The notes: generated from the letters alone by a model not told the origin. Numbered from the stretch's first letter, positions 33,860-41,703 are shown. The stretch is 41,987 nt of DNA from Pseudomonas graminis (GCF_900111735.1 NZ_FOHW01000044.1:1-41987), one strand, 5' to 3'. Numbers and translations: made by a program.

Positions 33860-34465
33860 TCAGTCCTGCATGTCGCCCTGCATCTCGTCGAGCAGGTCCT
33901 GAATCGCGTCGAGCCGTTCCTCGGCGTCTTCGATCTCCAGCAGCTCGACTTTGTCTTCTTCCGCGAACGGCAACAGGTAGGCCAGTTGATTGGCCAGCGA
34001 GTGCTGACCGCTGGCGGTGAGGCCCATGTTCAACGCGGCGACCATCGGGTGTTCGGCCAGCGCGGCGAGTAACGCGACCAGGTCGTCGTCTTCTTCTTGC
34101 AGCGGTTGCTCCTGAGGATCGTCCAGCCACTCGACCTCGCCGACCAGCAGGTTGTCGCGCTGGGTGCTGTAGTCCTTCACCCGAAAGCGTCGGGCACCCA
34201 CAACCCGAATGCCGAGCAGGCCGTTGTCCTGCTTCTGGAAATCGGTGACCCGCGCTTCGCAGCCAATCATCGAGAAACCGTCCGGTACGTCGCCCGTCTC
34301 ACTGCCTTCAGTGATGCAGACCACGCCAAAGCCTTCGCCCTGCTTCATGCAGCGGCTAATCATGTCGAGGTAGCGCGCCTCGAAGAGCTGCAGATCGAGC
34401 ACGCACCCCGGGAACAGCACGGCGTTCAGTGGAAACAGTGGCAGTGGAAACAACGGCAACGACAT
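33860..34465 (-). CDS. LON-substrate-binding-domain protein
   Basis: The 201-residue cytosolic protein has only the N-terminal LON domain of Lon protease (MSLPLFPLPLFPLNAVLFPG, LQLFEARYLDMISRCMKQGE, CEARVTDFQKQDNGLLGIRV) and no AAA or Ser-Lys protease domain. Such proteins are annotated as LON-domain or peptidase-S16-like; their substrate and role are unknown. ATG 34465 lies 10 bases after the lrgB stop on the same strand, so it is probably the third gene of an lrgA-lrgB-LON operon. Confidence 0.9.
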   Translation of the reverse strand: MSLPLFPLPLFPLNAVLFPGCVLDLQLFEARYLDMISRCMKQGEGFGVVCITEGSETGDVPDGFSMIGCEARVTDFQKQDNGLLGIRVVGARRFRVKDYSTQRDNLLVGEVEWLDDPQEQPLQEEDDDLVALLAALAEHPMVAALNMGLTASGQHSLANQLAYLLPFAEEDKVELLEIEDAEERLDAIQDLLDEMQGDMQD

Positions 34466-34475
34466 AAACCCATCC

Positions 34476-35192
34476 TCAAGCAACCAGAGACACCGCCAAC
34501 GGCAGGAACAAGGCCGTGGCGACACCCATCAAACTCATTGCCAGCGCCGCGAAGGCGCCGCATTCCTCACTTTCCTGCAGGGCCGCCGACGTACCCACCG
34601 CGTGAGCCGTCAGCCCAAGGGCCATGCCTCGGGCTTCCGGGCTATTTACCCGCGCCAGGGTCAGCAAGCCGGGGCCGAATATGCCGCCGATCACGCCGGT
34701 TATCAACACAAACACCGCCGCCAGCGCCGCCACACCGCCAATCTGCTCGGCGACGAGCATGGCGATCGGCGAGGTTACAGACTTGGGCGCCATGGTCATC
34801 AGGATCATGTGATTAGCGCCAAGCATCCAGCCCAGCGCGACGCACAGCCCGGTGGCCAGCACGCCGCCCACCACCAGCGTAGTCAATACCGGCCAGAACA
34901 GTTGCCGGATGCGCCGCAGATTCAAATATAGCGGCACGGCCAACGCAACCGTGGCGGGCCCGAGCAGAATGCTGAGGATTTCGGTGCTTTTGCGGTACTC
35001 GACGTAGGACAGTCCGCAGCTCACCAAGACGCCAATCACCACCAGCATCGAAATGAGCACTGGTTGCAAAAACACCCAACGGGTTTTCTCGTAGCCTGCG
35101 AGCACCAGTTGATAAGCGCCCAAGGTAATGGCGATGCCAAACAAGGGGTGATGGATCACGGACATCCAGGCGCCGTGCCAGTCCAGACTCAT
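34476..35192 (-). CDS. lrgB: LrgB/CidB-type membrane protein
   Basis: The 238-residue polytopic protein (about 6-8 helices) shows the LrgB family segments GPATVALAVPLYLN, MTMAPKSVTSPIAMLVAEQI, GVIGGIFGPGLL and GLTAHAVGTSAALQESEECG. LrgAB/CidAB are holin/antiholin-like pairs in Staphylococcus linked to murein hydrolase export, cell death and, in several species, pyruvate or glycolate transport. Its ATG overlaps the lrgA stop by 4 bases (ATGA), so the two proteins are made together. Confidence 0.94.
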   Translation of the reverse strand: MSLDWHGAWMSVIHHPLFGIAITLGAYQLVLAGYEKTRWVFLQPVLISMLVVIGVLVSCGLSYVEYRKSTEILSILLGPATVALAVPLYLNLRRIRQLFWPVLTTLVVGGVLATGLCVALGWMLGANHMILMTMAPKSVTSPIAMLVAEQIGGVAALAAVFVLITGVIGGIFGPGLLTLARVNSPEARGMALGLTAHAVGTSAALQESEECGAFAALAMSLMGVATALFLPLAVSLVA

Positions 35193-35551
35193 GATGGCTC
35201 CCGGCGACTGGCCTGACGGTCGATGAGTTTCTGCATCAGCCAGCCGGCGAAGGTCAGCGAGACCATCAGGGAAATCAACAGCGAGCCGACGATTGCCCAG
35301 AAGTCTTCGGCGATCTGGTCGGCATACACCATCACACCCACGGCGGGCGGCACCAGCAGCAACGGCAGGTAGCGCAGCAGACTGCTGGCGGCCAGGCTGA
35401 TGGGTTCGCTGACTTCGCCCCGGGTCATCAGGTAGATCATCAACAGCACGAGCCCGATGATCGGGCCGGGCAGGATCGACAGAAACAGGTGATTGAGCGC
35501 GGTTCCGATCAGTTGGAACAGCACCAGCCAGGTCAGGCCTCTTAGCAACAT
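35189..35551 (-). CDS. lrgA: LrgA/CidA-type holin-like protein
   Basis: The 120-residue protein has four predicted membrane helices and the family sequence LFLSILPGPIIGLVLLMIYL, followed by LRYLPLLLVPPAVGVMVYAD. LrgA is the small holin-like partner of LrgB. ATG 35551 (MLLRGLTWLVLFQLIGTALN) is preferred; the frame extends upstream to 35761 but through a REP repeat. A consensus -10 box lies about 28 bases before the start. Confidence 0.92.
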   Translation of the reverse strand: MLLRGLTWLVLFQLIGTALNHLFLSILPGPIIGLVLLMIYLMTRGEVSEPISLAASSLLRYLPLLLVPPAVGVMVYADQIAEDFWAIVGSLLISLMVSLTFAGWLMQKLIDRQASRREPS

Positions 35552-35578
35552 AGAAAACTCCAGCAGATTCGCGGCGAC

Positions 35579-35584
35579 ATTATA
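35579..35584 (-). promoter_or_regulatory. Candidate -10 box of the lrgAB promoter
   Basis: Reading the minus strand, TATAAT is at 35584-35579, about 28 bases before the lrgA start codon. No good -35 is found at 16-18 bases, so an activator-dependent promoter is possible (LysR-type activators control lrgAB elsewhere). Confidence 0.45.
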
Positions 35585-35716
35585 GACACGCCACCCGCGC
35601 TGCCTATGGGGTGGTATTCGCCAGTTGAGGGCACGTTGACCCACGCAGTGCGGCGTGCTGATCTGCAATGCCAAGCAATAACAGCGCCGACGCCACCTCG
35701 TCGACTGCGGTTCAAA

Positions 35717-35767
35717 CTGTAGGAGTGAGCTTGCTCGCGATCTGACGCGAAGCGGCAGCAAACCTGC
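35717..35767. repeat. Single REP unit of the GTAGGAGTGAGCTTGCTCGC family
   Basis: TGTAGGAGTGAGCTTGCTCG CGATCTGACGCGAAGCGGCA is one arm of the family that forms REPINs at 39061-39271. Its flank matches the flank of the repeat near 3180. It lies in the 287-base region between the divergent lrgA and maoC-like genes. Confidence 0.7.
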
Positions 35768-35838
35768 GAGCGCGGTGTGTCAGGGGGCCTGCCCGTGAAG
35801 ATCCCGCGCGAAAACAATAACTGGCAAGGAGAGTAGCG

Positions 35839-36294
35839 ATGCCCCACGTACCCGTTGCAGAACTCAAACGCTATGAAGGCAAGGACCTGGGATGCTCCGA
35901 CTGGCTGACCATCGATCAGGCGCGCATCAATCTGTTCGCCGAGGCCACCGGCGACTTTCAGTTCATCCACGTCGATCCGGTCAAAGCAGCGCAAACCCCG
36001 TTCGGTTCGACCATCGCCCACGGGTTTCTGTCGCTTTCGCTGATGCCCAAGCTGATGGAGTCTTTGATGGTCGTGCCCGAAGGCATGCAGATGGCGATCA
36101 ACTATGGCCTGGACAGCGTGCGATTCATTCAGCCGGTGAAAGTGAATTCGCGCGTTCGTCTAAAAGTCACTCTGGCTGAAGTGACCGAAAAGAAGCCCGG
36201 CCAATGGCTGCTCAAAGCCACTGCAACGCTTGAAATCGAAGGCCTGGACAAGCCTGCGTTCGTTGCTGAACCGCTTTCGCTGTGCTTCGTGTAA
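35839..36294 (+). CDS. MaoC-like hot-dog dehydratase
   Basis: The 151-residue cytosolic protein has the MaoC/R-specific enoyl-CoA hydratase signature, with the catalytic aspartate/histidine region EATGDFQFIHVDPVKAAQTP followed by FGSTIAHGFLSLSL. It probably acts on (2E)-enoyl-CoA or a related thioester; the exact substrate is not evident. A GGAGAG ribosome binding site precedes ATG 35839. A strong 12-bp hairpin follows its stop. Confidence 0.9.
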   Translation: MPHVPVAELKRYEGKDLGCSDWLTIDQARINLFAEATGDFQFIHVDPVKAAQTPFGSTIAHGFLSLSLMPKLMESLMVVPEGMQMAINYGLDSVRFIQPVKVNSRVRLKVTLAEVTEKKPGQWLLKATATLEIEGLDKPAFVAEPLSLCFV

Positions 36295-36326
36295 CCCCCG
36301 CCGCACCTCCGTTAACCCTCCCGAAA

Positions 36327-36356
36327 CATGAAACAGTCGTAACAGACTGTTTCATG
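36327..36356. terminator. Perfect 12-bp palindrome after the maoC-like gene
   Basis: CATGAAACAGTC (36327-36338) and GACTGTTTCATG (36345-36356) are exact inverted copies around GTAACA. No T-tract follows, so it may be a terminator-like 3'-end hairpin of the maoC-like transcript or a protein-binding palindrome upstream of the MORN gene. Confidence 0.55.
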
Positions 36357-36363
36357 AGCGTTC

Positions 36364-36388
36364 CTCGCTGCGGCATACTCGCTGCGGC
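36364..36388. promoter_or_regulatory. 11-bp direct repeats upstream of the MORN-protease gene
   Basis: CTCGCTGCGGC occurs at 36364-36374 and again at 36378-36388, a 14-base period, about 70-90 bases before the MORN gene start. It could be a regulator site; no promoter hexamers of good quality were placed here. Confidence 0.3.
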
Positions 36389-36455
36389 TGTGTGAGCGAC
36401 TCGATACACGTACGCGATCAGATCACGCCGAAACATCTTATTTTCGGGATTTACC

Positions 36456-38150
36456 ATGCGCGCGTTTGCTCCTTTGGCCCTGACCTTCCTTCTTACCGCT
36501 TGCGGCGACGGCGAATCGCTGCTGCCCCCGGACGCTCGCCTGCCCGACGGTGGACGCTATCGCGGCGACGTGATCAATGGCGTGCTGCAGGGCAAAGGCC
36601 GTATCGATTACCCCAATGGCAGCTGGTACGCCGGGGAATTCAAGAGTGGGCAATGGAACGGTCAGGGCGAGTGGCACGCCAGCAACGGTGACGTGTACCG
36701 CGGTGGCTTTCAGGACGGGCTTTTCCATGGCCAGGGCTCGCTGACGACCAGCGCCGGCAGTTACGTCGGCGGCTACAAGCTGGGGCGGCGCGACGGCGAA
36801 GGCACGCTGAAAGAGCACGGCATGAGTTATCGCGGCGAGTTCAAGGCCGATCTGTATGACGGCGCCGGGCATCTGGAACTGGACGACGGCAGCCAATATC
36901 AAGGCCAGTTCGCCCACGGCAAACCCAACGGCGAAGGCCAGCGCAACGACTCGGCGGGCAACCAGTTCAGCGGCAAGTTCGTCGACGGCCAGCTTGAAGG
37001 TACGGGCAATTTCAACAGCGCCGATGGCGATCAGTACGTTGGCGGCTTCCATAACAACCAGCTCAATGGTCGCGGTCGCTACGAAAACGCCGATGGCGAT
37101 GTCTGGTCGGGGCAGTTCAAGGATGGTGCGTTTACCGGCAAGGGCGAGCTGATTGGCTCCGACGGCACGCGCTATCAAGGGGACTTCAAGAACTGGCGCT
37201 TCGCAGGCTCAGGCAGCCTGAAGCTCCCGGACGGCAGCGTGTACATCGGCCAGTTCGAGAACGACAACTATCACGGCAGCGGCGTGCTGACCACGGCGGA
37301 CGGCGAAGTCCAGAGCGGCACCTGGTCCAACGGCCAGCGCGTGCGCGACGCCGCCGGCAAACTGCTGCCGGATCCGCTGGAAATGGGCTTGCTCGCCCAG
37401 GGCGCCCTGGTCGAGAAGGCGCTCGCCGCCGTGCCCGCCTCCACGCCGGCCATCGAGCTGTACAGCCTCGTCGTGGGTGGCGATGGCAAGCAGAGCGTTT
37501 TCCTGCGCGAGGCCGATTACGTCAACAAGCTGCTCGCGACGCGCTTCGGTGCGTTCGGGCAGATCACGCTGGTCAACCATCGCGACCACATGGCCGATCG
37601 ACCGCTGGCCACGCGCGAGACCATCAGCCGCGCCGTGCAGACGCTGGCCAAGCGCAGCGGCCCGGAAGATTTGATCTTTATTTATCTCACCAGCCACGGC
37701 ACCCATGAACACGAGTTGGTGCTGGATCAGCCGCGTCTGGAGCTGTCCGACCTGCCCGCCAACGAGATGGCCGGCGTGCTCGCACCGCTGAAAAATCGCG
37801 ACAAGGTGGTGGTGATTTCCGCGTGCTATTCGGGCGGTTTCATCCCGGCGATCAAGGACGAGCGGACAATGGTGATTACGGCCTCGCGTGAGGACCGGGT
37901 GTCTTTTGGCTGTTCTGAAGAGGCTGATTTCACCTACTTCGGCGAGGCGCTGTTCGGCAAGGCGCTGGTGGAAACCGATGATCTGGTGCAAGCGTTCAAT
38001 GAGGCGAAAGACATCGTCGCCCAGCGCGAGACGGACGAAAGCTTCGAAGCCTCCGAGCCGCAGATGTGGGCGCCTAAAGGCGTGGTCAACCATTGGCGGC
38101 AGCTGCGCAAGAGTCAGGCGGAGCGGGCATTGAATACGGTGCGGCGCTGA
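36456..38150 (+). CDS. MORN-repeat lipoprotein with C13/caspase-like protease domain
   Basis: The 564-residue precursor begins with a lipoprotein signal peptide (MRAFAPLALTFLLTAC), Cys16 being lipidated; the following Gly-Asp does not look like an inner-membrane retention signal. Residues about 32-297 form roughly twelve MORN repeats of about 23 residues (pattern Y-x-G-x-F-x3-x2-G-x-G-x-hydrophobic, as in SWYAGEFKSGQWNGQGEW). A linker leads to a C13 (legumain/caspase-fold) peptidase domain at about 335-520. Its catalytic histidine is H414 in YLTSHGTHEHEL and its cysteine C457 in VVISACYSGGF. The protease and MORN functions, and the target, are unknown. GGGA lies about 8 bases before the ATG. 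Confidence 0.9.
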   Translation: MRAFAPLALTFLLTACGDGESLLPPDARLPDGGRYRGDVINGVLQGKGRIDYPNGSWYAGEFKSGQWNGQGEWHASNGDVYRGGFQDGLFHGQGSLTTSAGSYVGGYKLGRRDGEGTLKEHGMSYRGEFKADLYDGAGHLELDDGSQYQGQFAHGKPNGEGQRNDSAGNQFSGKFVDGQLEGTGNFNSADGDQYVGGFHNNQLNGRGRYENADGDVWSGQFKDGAFTGKGELIGSDGTRYQGDFKNWRFAGSGSLKLPDGSVYIGQFENDNYHGSGVLTTADGEVQSGTWSNGQRVRDAAGKLLPDPLEMGLLAQGALVEKALAAVPASTPAIELYSLVVGGDGKQSVFLREADYVNKLLATRFGAFGQITLVNHRDHMADRPLATRETISRAVQTLAKRSGPEDLIFIYLTSHGTHEHELVLDQPRLELSDLPANEMAGVLAPLKNRDKVVVISACYSGGFIPAIKDERTMVITASREDRVSFGCSEEADFTYFGEALFGKALVETDDLVQAFNEAKDIVAQRETDESFEASEPQMWAPKGVVNHWRQLRKSQAERALNTVRR

Positions 38151-38174
38151 GTGCCGCCGTTGACGCGGAACCTC

Positions 38175-38260
38175 TGGGAGCCGGCTTACTGGCAAACGCA
38201 TTCGTTCAGGCGCTGCAAGGTTGAATGCTCGATCGGGTTCGCCAGCAAGCCGGCTCCTAC
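38175..38260. repeat. REPIN of the GCCGGCTTGCTGGCGAAC family
   Basis: GGGAGCCGGCTTACTGGCAA ACG at about 38176-38198 is inverted at about 38234-38260 (GGGTTCGCCAGCAAGCCGGC TCCTAC), with a spacer of about 37 bases. It lies in the 236-base gap after the MORN-protease gene. Confidence 0.8.
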
Positions 38261-38386
38261 GCAGTGATGCACCCTCAAATGCGGGATGCGCCAAGATTTC
38301 ATGTGTTTTTGTGAAACCCTCCCGCTGCGCCCGCAGTCTGTTCCGGTACAGCGCCTATGCTTGTGGCGTATCAAGGGAGAAAGATC

Positions 38387-39028
38387 ATGTACTTGACGCC
38401 TCAGCACATTTTGCTTGCCGGAGCTACCGGATTGACTGGCGAGCACTTGCTCGACCGCCTGCTTAACGAACCCACTGTCACCCGCCTTCTCGCCCCCAGC
38501 CGTCGTCCTCTGGCTGAACATCCACGCCTGGAAAACCCGGTCGGCGAGCTTCAAAACCTGCTGCCCGCGCTGGAAGGCCCCGTTGATATCGCTTTCTGCT
38601 GCCTCGGCACCACGATCAAGCAGGCCGGTTCCCAGGAAGCGTTCCGGGCCGTGGACTTCGACCTGGTCGTGGCGTTCGGCAAACGTGCCCGCGAGTTGGG
38701 GGCGCGTCATTTGCTGGTGATCAGCGCCGTAAACGCCGACCCGCAATCGAGCATCTTTTACAGCCGCGTGAAAGGCGAGATGGAAGAAGCGCTGAAGCTT
38801 CAGGGCTGGCCGCAACTGACCATCGCCCAGCCGTCGCTATTGATTGGAGAGCGGCAGGATCAACGGTTTGTGGAACAGTTGGCCGCGCCTCTCGCCAAGC
38901 TGATCCCCGGCAAATACGGCGGCATCGAAGCCTGCAACCTCGCCCGCGCGCTATGGCGCCTGGCGCTGGAAGAGCAGGACGGCGTGCGGGTGGTTGAGTC
39001 GGATGATTTGCGGCGGTTGGGGAAGTGA
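38387..39028 (+). CDS. NAD(P)-binding (NAD-epimerase/YbjT-like) oxidoreductase
   Basis: The 213-residue cytosolic protein is a short atypical SDR with the Rossmann nucleotide motif HILLAGATGLTGEHLLDRLL at the N-terminus. It has VDIAFCCLGTTIKQAGSQEA, the HLLVISAVNADPQSSIFYSR segment and a conserved YSRVKGEMEEAL region. Substrate is unknown; related proteins are annotated as nucleoside-diphosphate-sugar epimerases or NAD(P)H-binding proteins. ATG 38387 has AAGGGAGA upstream; an in-frame ATG at 38357 lacks one. Confidence 0.88.
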   Translation: MYLTPQHILLAGATGLTGEHLLDRLLNEPTVTRLLAPSRRPLAEHPRLENPVGELQNLLPALEGPVDIAFCCLGTTIKQAGSQEAFRAVDFDLVVAFGKRARELGARHLLVISAVNADPQSSIFYSRVKGEMEEALKLQGWPQLTIAQPSLLIGERQDQRFVEQLAAPLAKLIPGKYGGIEACNLARALWRLALEEQDGVRVVESDDLRRLGK

Positions 39029-39060
39029 CTGAGCGCTGCTCAAGCTGACAGCAAAAACTG

Positions 39061-39149
39061 TGTAGGAGTGAGCTTGCTCGCGAATGCGTTCTGGCAGTCA
39101 CCCTTATAGGGCCAGTCATGTCGCAATCGCGAGCAAGCTCACTCCTACA
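39061..39149. repeat. 89-bp REPIN, copy 1
   Basis: TGTAGGAGTGAGCTTGCTCG CGA is inverted at the other end (TCGCGAGCAAGCTCACTCCT ACA) around a spacer of about 43 bases. The next copy begins 122 bases further on and differs at only 4 positions. Confidence 0.92.
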
Positions 39150-39182
39150 TGGAATGCGTTCGGCCCCGACACCGCGCCACAC

Positions 39183-39271
39183 TGTGGGAGTGAGCTTGCT
39201 CGCGAATGCGTTCTGACAGTCACCCTCACAGGGCCAGTCATGTCGCAATCGCGAGCAAGCTCACTCCTACA
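39183..39271. repeat. 89-bp REPIN, copy 2
   Basis: Same structure and length as the copy at 39061-39149, with four substitutions (one in an arm, three in the spacer). Its end lies 9 bases before the stop of the YceK-like gene on the opposite strand, so it is in position to cap that gene's mRNA 3' end. Confidence 0.92.
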
Positions 39272-39280
39272 GGGATCGCA

Positions 39281-39568
39281 TTACATTCCGCCTGTAGCCT
39301 GAAACCCCACACCCAGCGCCGTCAGAATCGACAACGGCAGCAGCAGCGTGTCGAGCAGCGCGCTGCCGGGCAGGTCGAGCATCGGGTATTTCGGCGCCTC
39401 GGTGCCGAAGCGATCCTTCTCGCAGCAGCCGCCTTGTATCGCGTACAGATCCAGCCGAGTACCGGCGTACACGACTGGCGCGCCCGGCTGATTGGCGTCG
39501 AGGGTGCGCACGGTCGAGCAGCCCGTCGTCAGCAACAGGCCCAGGGCAATGACGACGAGCTTATTCAT
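39281..39568 (-). CDS. YceK/DUF1375-type lipoprotein
   Basis: The 95-residue precursor has a lipoprotein signal peptide (MNKLVVIALGLLLTTGC, lipidation at Cys17) and the DUF1375 pattern STVRTLDANQPGAPVVYAGT followed by YPMLDLPGSALLDTLLLPLS. Function is unknown. ATG 39568 overlaps the end of ubiX by 8 bases, so the two genes are probably co-transcribed after mpl and ubiX. Confidence 0.88.
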   Translation of the reverse strand: MNKLVVIALGLLLTTGCSTVRTLDANQPGAPVVYAGTRLDLYAIQGGCCEKDRFGTEAPKYPMLDLPGSALLDTLLLPLSILTALGVGFQATGGM

Positions 39569-40190
39569 CGGCGCCAAAATGATGCTCGCCCCAACGCGGC
39601 AGCATGTCCTGCGGGACGTTGAGCAGATTAAGAATCCGCGCCACGACGAAATCCACCAGATCGTCGATCGTCTGCGGCTGGTGATAGAAACCGGGCGACG
39701 CCGGCAGAATCACCGCGCCCATGTTCGACAGCTTGAGCATGTTCTCCAGATGGATGCTGGAAAACGGCGCCTCGCGGGGCACCAGAATCAACTGCCGGCG
39801 CTCCTTCAACGTCACGTCTGCCGCACGCTCGATGAGGTTGTTGCAGGCGCCCGTGGCGATTGCCGACAAGGTGCCGGTCGAACACGGCACCACCACCATT
39901 GCGCTCGGCGAACCGGAACCGGACGCCACCGGCGACATCCAGTCTTCCTTGCCGTACACCCGAATCTGGCCCGCCGTCGCGCCGGTGTATTCGTTAAGGA
40001 AGGCCTGCATCATCTGCGGTTTGGGCGGCAGGTTGACGTCGGTCTCTGTGGCCATGACCAACTGCGCGGCCTTGGAGATGAGGAAATGCACTTCGCGGTC
40101 TTCGCGCACCAGACAGTCCAGCAGGCGCAGACCGTATTGCGCACCTGACGCGCCGGTCATTGCCAGGGTAATGCGTTCAGGGCCGCTCAT
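39561..40190 (-). CDS. ubiX: Flavin prenyltransferase UbiX
   Basis: UbiX makes prenylated FMN, the cofactor of the UbiD decarboxylase in ubiquinone synthesis. The 209-residue protein starts MSGPERITLAMTGASGAQYG and shows the flavin-binding TGASGAQYG loop, MVVVPCSTGTLSAIATGACN and VILPASPGFYHQPQTIDDLV. ATG 40190 overlaps the mpl stop by 4 bases (ATGA). A longer upstream frame into mpl has no support. Confidence 0.95.
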   Translation of the reverse strand: MSGPERITLAMTGASGAQYGLRLLDCLVREDREVHFLISKAAQLVMATETDVNLPPKPQMMQAFLNEYTGATAGQIRVYGKEDWMSPVASGSGSPSAMVVVPCSTGTLSAIATGACNNLIERAADVTLKERRQLILVPREAPFSSIHLENMLKLSNMGAVILPASPGFYHQPQTIDDLVDFVVARILNLLNVPQDMLPRWGEHHFGADE

Positions 40191-41536
40191 TGCAGGGCCT
40201 CCGCGAGTTTGCCGTGCAGGCCGCCGAAACCGCCGTTGCTCATGATGACCACGTGGGTGCCGGGCTGGGCCTGACTTTTCACAAGGTCGATGATGCCGTC
40301 GAGGCTGTCGCACACCAACGATGGAATGGCGCACTGCGCAGCGGTTGCCGCCAGATCCCAACCCAGATTGGCCGGCGCATACCAGACCACCTGATCGGCC
40401 TGGACCACGCTTTCCGGCAGACCGTCGCGGTGGGCGCCGAGCTTCATGGAGTTGGAACGCGGCTCGACGATGGCAATGATCGGCGCATCGCCGACCTTTT
40501 TGCGCAGACCGTCCAGCGTGGTGGCGATGGCGGTCGGGTGATGGGCGAAGTCGTCATAAATCGTGATGCCGCGTACTTCCGCGACCTTTTCCATGCGCCG
40601 CTTCACGCTCTTGAACGCACTCAACGCGTCGACGCCCTGCTGCGGCACGACGCCAACGTGGCGGGCGGCGGCGAGGGTCGCCAAGGCATTCGCCACGTTG
40701 TGCTGGCCGGTCATGCCCCAGTCAACGACGCCTTGGACCGCACCTTCAAACAGCACTTCAAATTTTGAACCGTCTTCGCTAAGCAGGTTCGCCTGCCATT
40801 GGCCGCCCTCGCCCGTGGTTTGCACCGGCGTCCAGCAGCCCATTTGAATCACGCGCTCAAGGGCGGGCTCGGTGGTCGGGTGAATGACCAGGCCTTCGCT
40901 CGGGATGGTGCGCACGAGGTGGTGGAACTGACGCTCGATGGCCGGCAGATCCGGAAAGATGTCGGCGTGATCGAATTCCAGGTTGTTGAGGATGGCGGTG
41001 CGCGGGCCGTAATGGACGAACTTGGAGCGCTTGTCGAAGAAGGCGCTGTCGTATTCATCCGCCTCGACGACGAAGAACGGCGTATCGCCCAGGCGCGCCG
41101 AGACATCGAAGTTCTGAGGCACGCCGCCGATCAGGAAGCCCGGGGCCATGCCGGCGTGTTCCAGCACCCAGGCGAGCATGCTGCTGGTGGTGGTTTTGCC
41201 GTGGGTGCCTGCGACGGCCAGTACCCAGCGACCGCGAAGAACGTGATCGGCCAGCCATTGCGGGCCGGAAACGTAGGGCAGGCCCTTGTTCAGGACATAC
41301 TCGACCGCCGGATTACCCCGCGACATGGCGTTGCCGACCACCACCAGATCTGGTGCCGGCTCAAGGTGCGAAGGGTCGTAACCCTGCATCAACTCAATGC
41401 CCTGCGCTTCGAGCTGCGTGCTCATCGGCGGGTAGACGTTGGCATCGGAGCCCGTGACTTTATGGCCCAGATCCTTGGCGAGCACCGCCAGCGAACCCAT
41501 GAACGTGCCGCAGATACCCAGAATATGAATGTGCAT
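40187..41536 (-). CDS. mpl: UDP-N-acetylmuramate:L-alanyl-gamma-D-glutamyl-meso-diaminopimelate ligase Mpl
   Basis: Mpl reattaches recycled murein tripeptide to UDP-MurNAc, saving precursor during peptidoglycan turnover. The 449-residue Mur ligase begins MHIHILGICGTFMGSLAVLA, has the ATP-binding loop AVAGTHGKTTTSSMLAW, and keeps the DEYDSAFFDKRSKF and VEPRSNSMKLGAHRD segments, with a C-terminal ligase domain. AGAGG precedes ATG 41536. It heads an mpl-ubiX-yceK group. Confidence 0.97.
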   Translation of the reverse strand: MHIHILGICGTFMGSLAVLAKDLGHKVTGSDANVYPPMSTQLEAQGIELMQGYDPSHLEPAPDLVVVGNAMSRGNPAVEYVLNKGLPYVSGPQWLADHVLRGRWVLAVAGTHGKTTTSSMLAWVLEHAGMAPGFLIGGVPQNFDVSARLGDTPFFVVEADEYDSAFFDKRSKFVHYGPRTAILNNLEFDHADIFPDLPAIERQFHHLVRTIPSEGLVIHPTTEPALERVIQMGCWTPVQTTGEGGQWQANLLSEDGSKFEVLFEGAVQGVVDWGMTGQHNVANALATLAAARHVGVVPQQGVDALSAFKSVKRRMEKVAEVRGITIYDDFAHHPTAIATTLDGLRKKVGDAPIIAIVEPRSNSMKLGAHRDGLPESVVQADQVVWYAPANLGWDLAATAAQCAIPSLVCDSLDGIIDLVKSQAQPGTHVVIMSNGGFGGLHGKLAEALQ

Positions 41537-41623
41537 GACCGACCTCTTAGAACATGGGCCGCAGGTTAGCGTACAAGGCGGTGGATGCGCACGGGGGAAT
41601 TACCGAGAGCGAGTGAACGCCAT

Positions 41624-41651
41624 GGTAGGACCGGCTTTAGCCGGGAAGGCG
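41624..41651. repeat. REP arm beside the IS element
   Basis: GGTAGGACCGGCTTTAGCCG GGAAGGC repeats the core of the REP at 1-26, and the following CGTCAG ... ATTGATGG also matches the REPIN spacer at the start of the window. The second arm is absent because the IS-like sequence begins here. Confidence 0.8.
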
Positions 41652-41703
41652 TCAGGCGTCACAGCGCAGGATTGATGGTGCAGTGGTCTAATTTCCCCGG
41701 ACA

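Noticed and set aside
33860..38150. Possible bacterial gasdermin system
   Set aside because: A caspase-like protease is present, but no gasdermin-like pore protein gene is nearby; LrgA/LrgB are not gasdermins.
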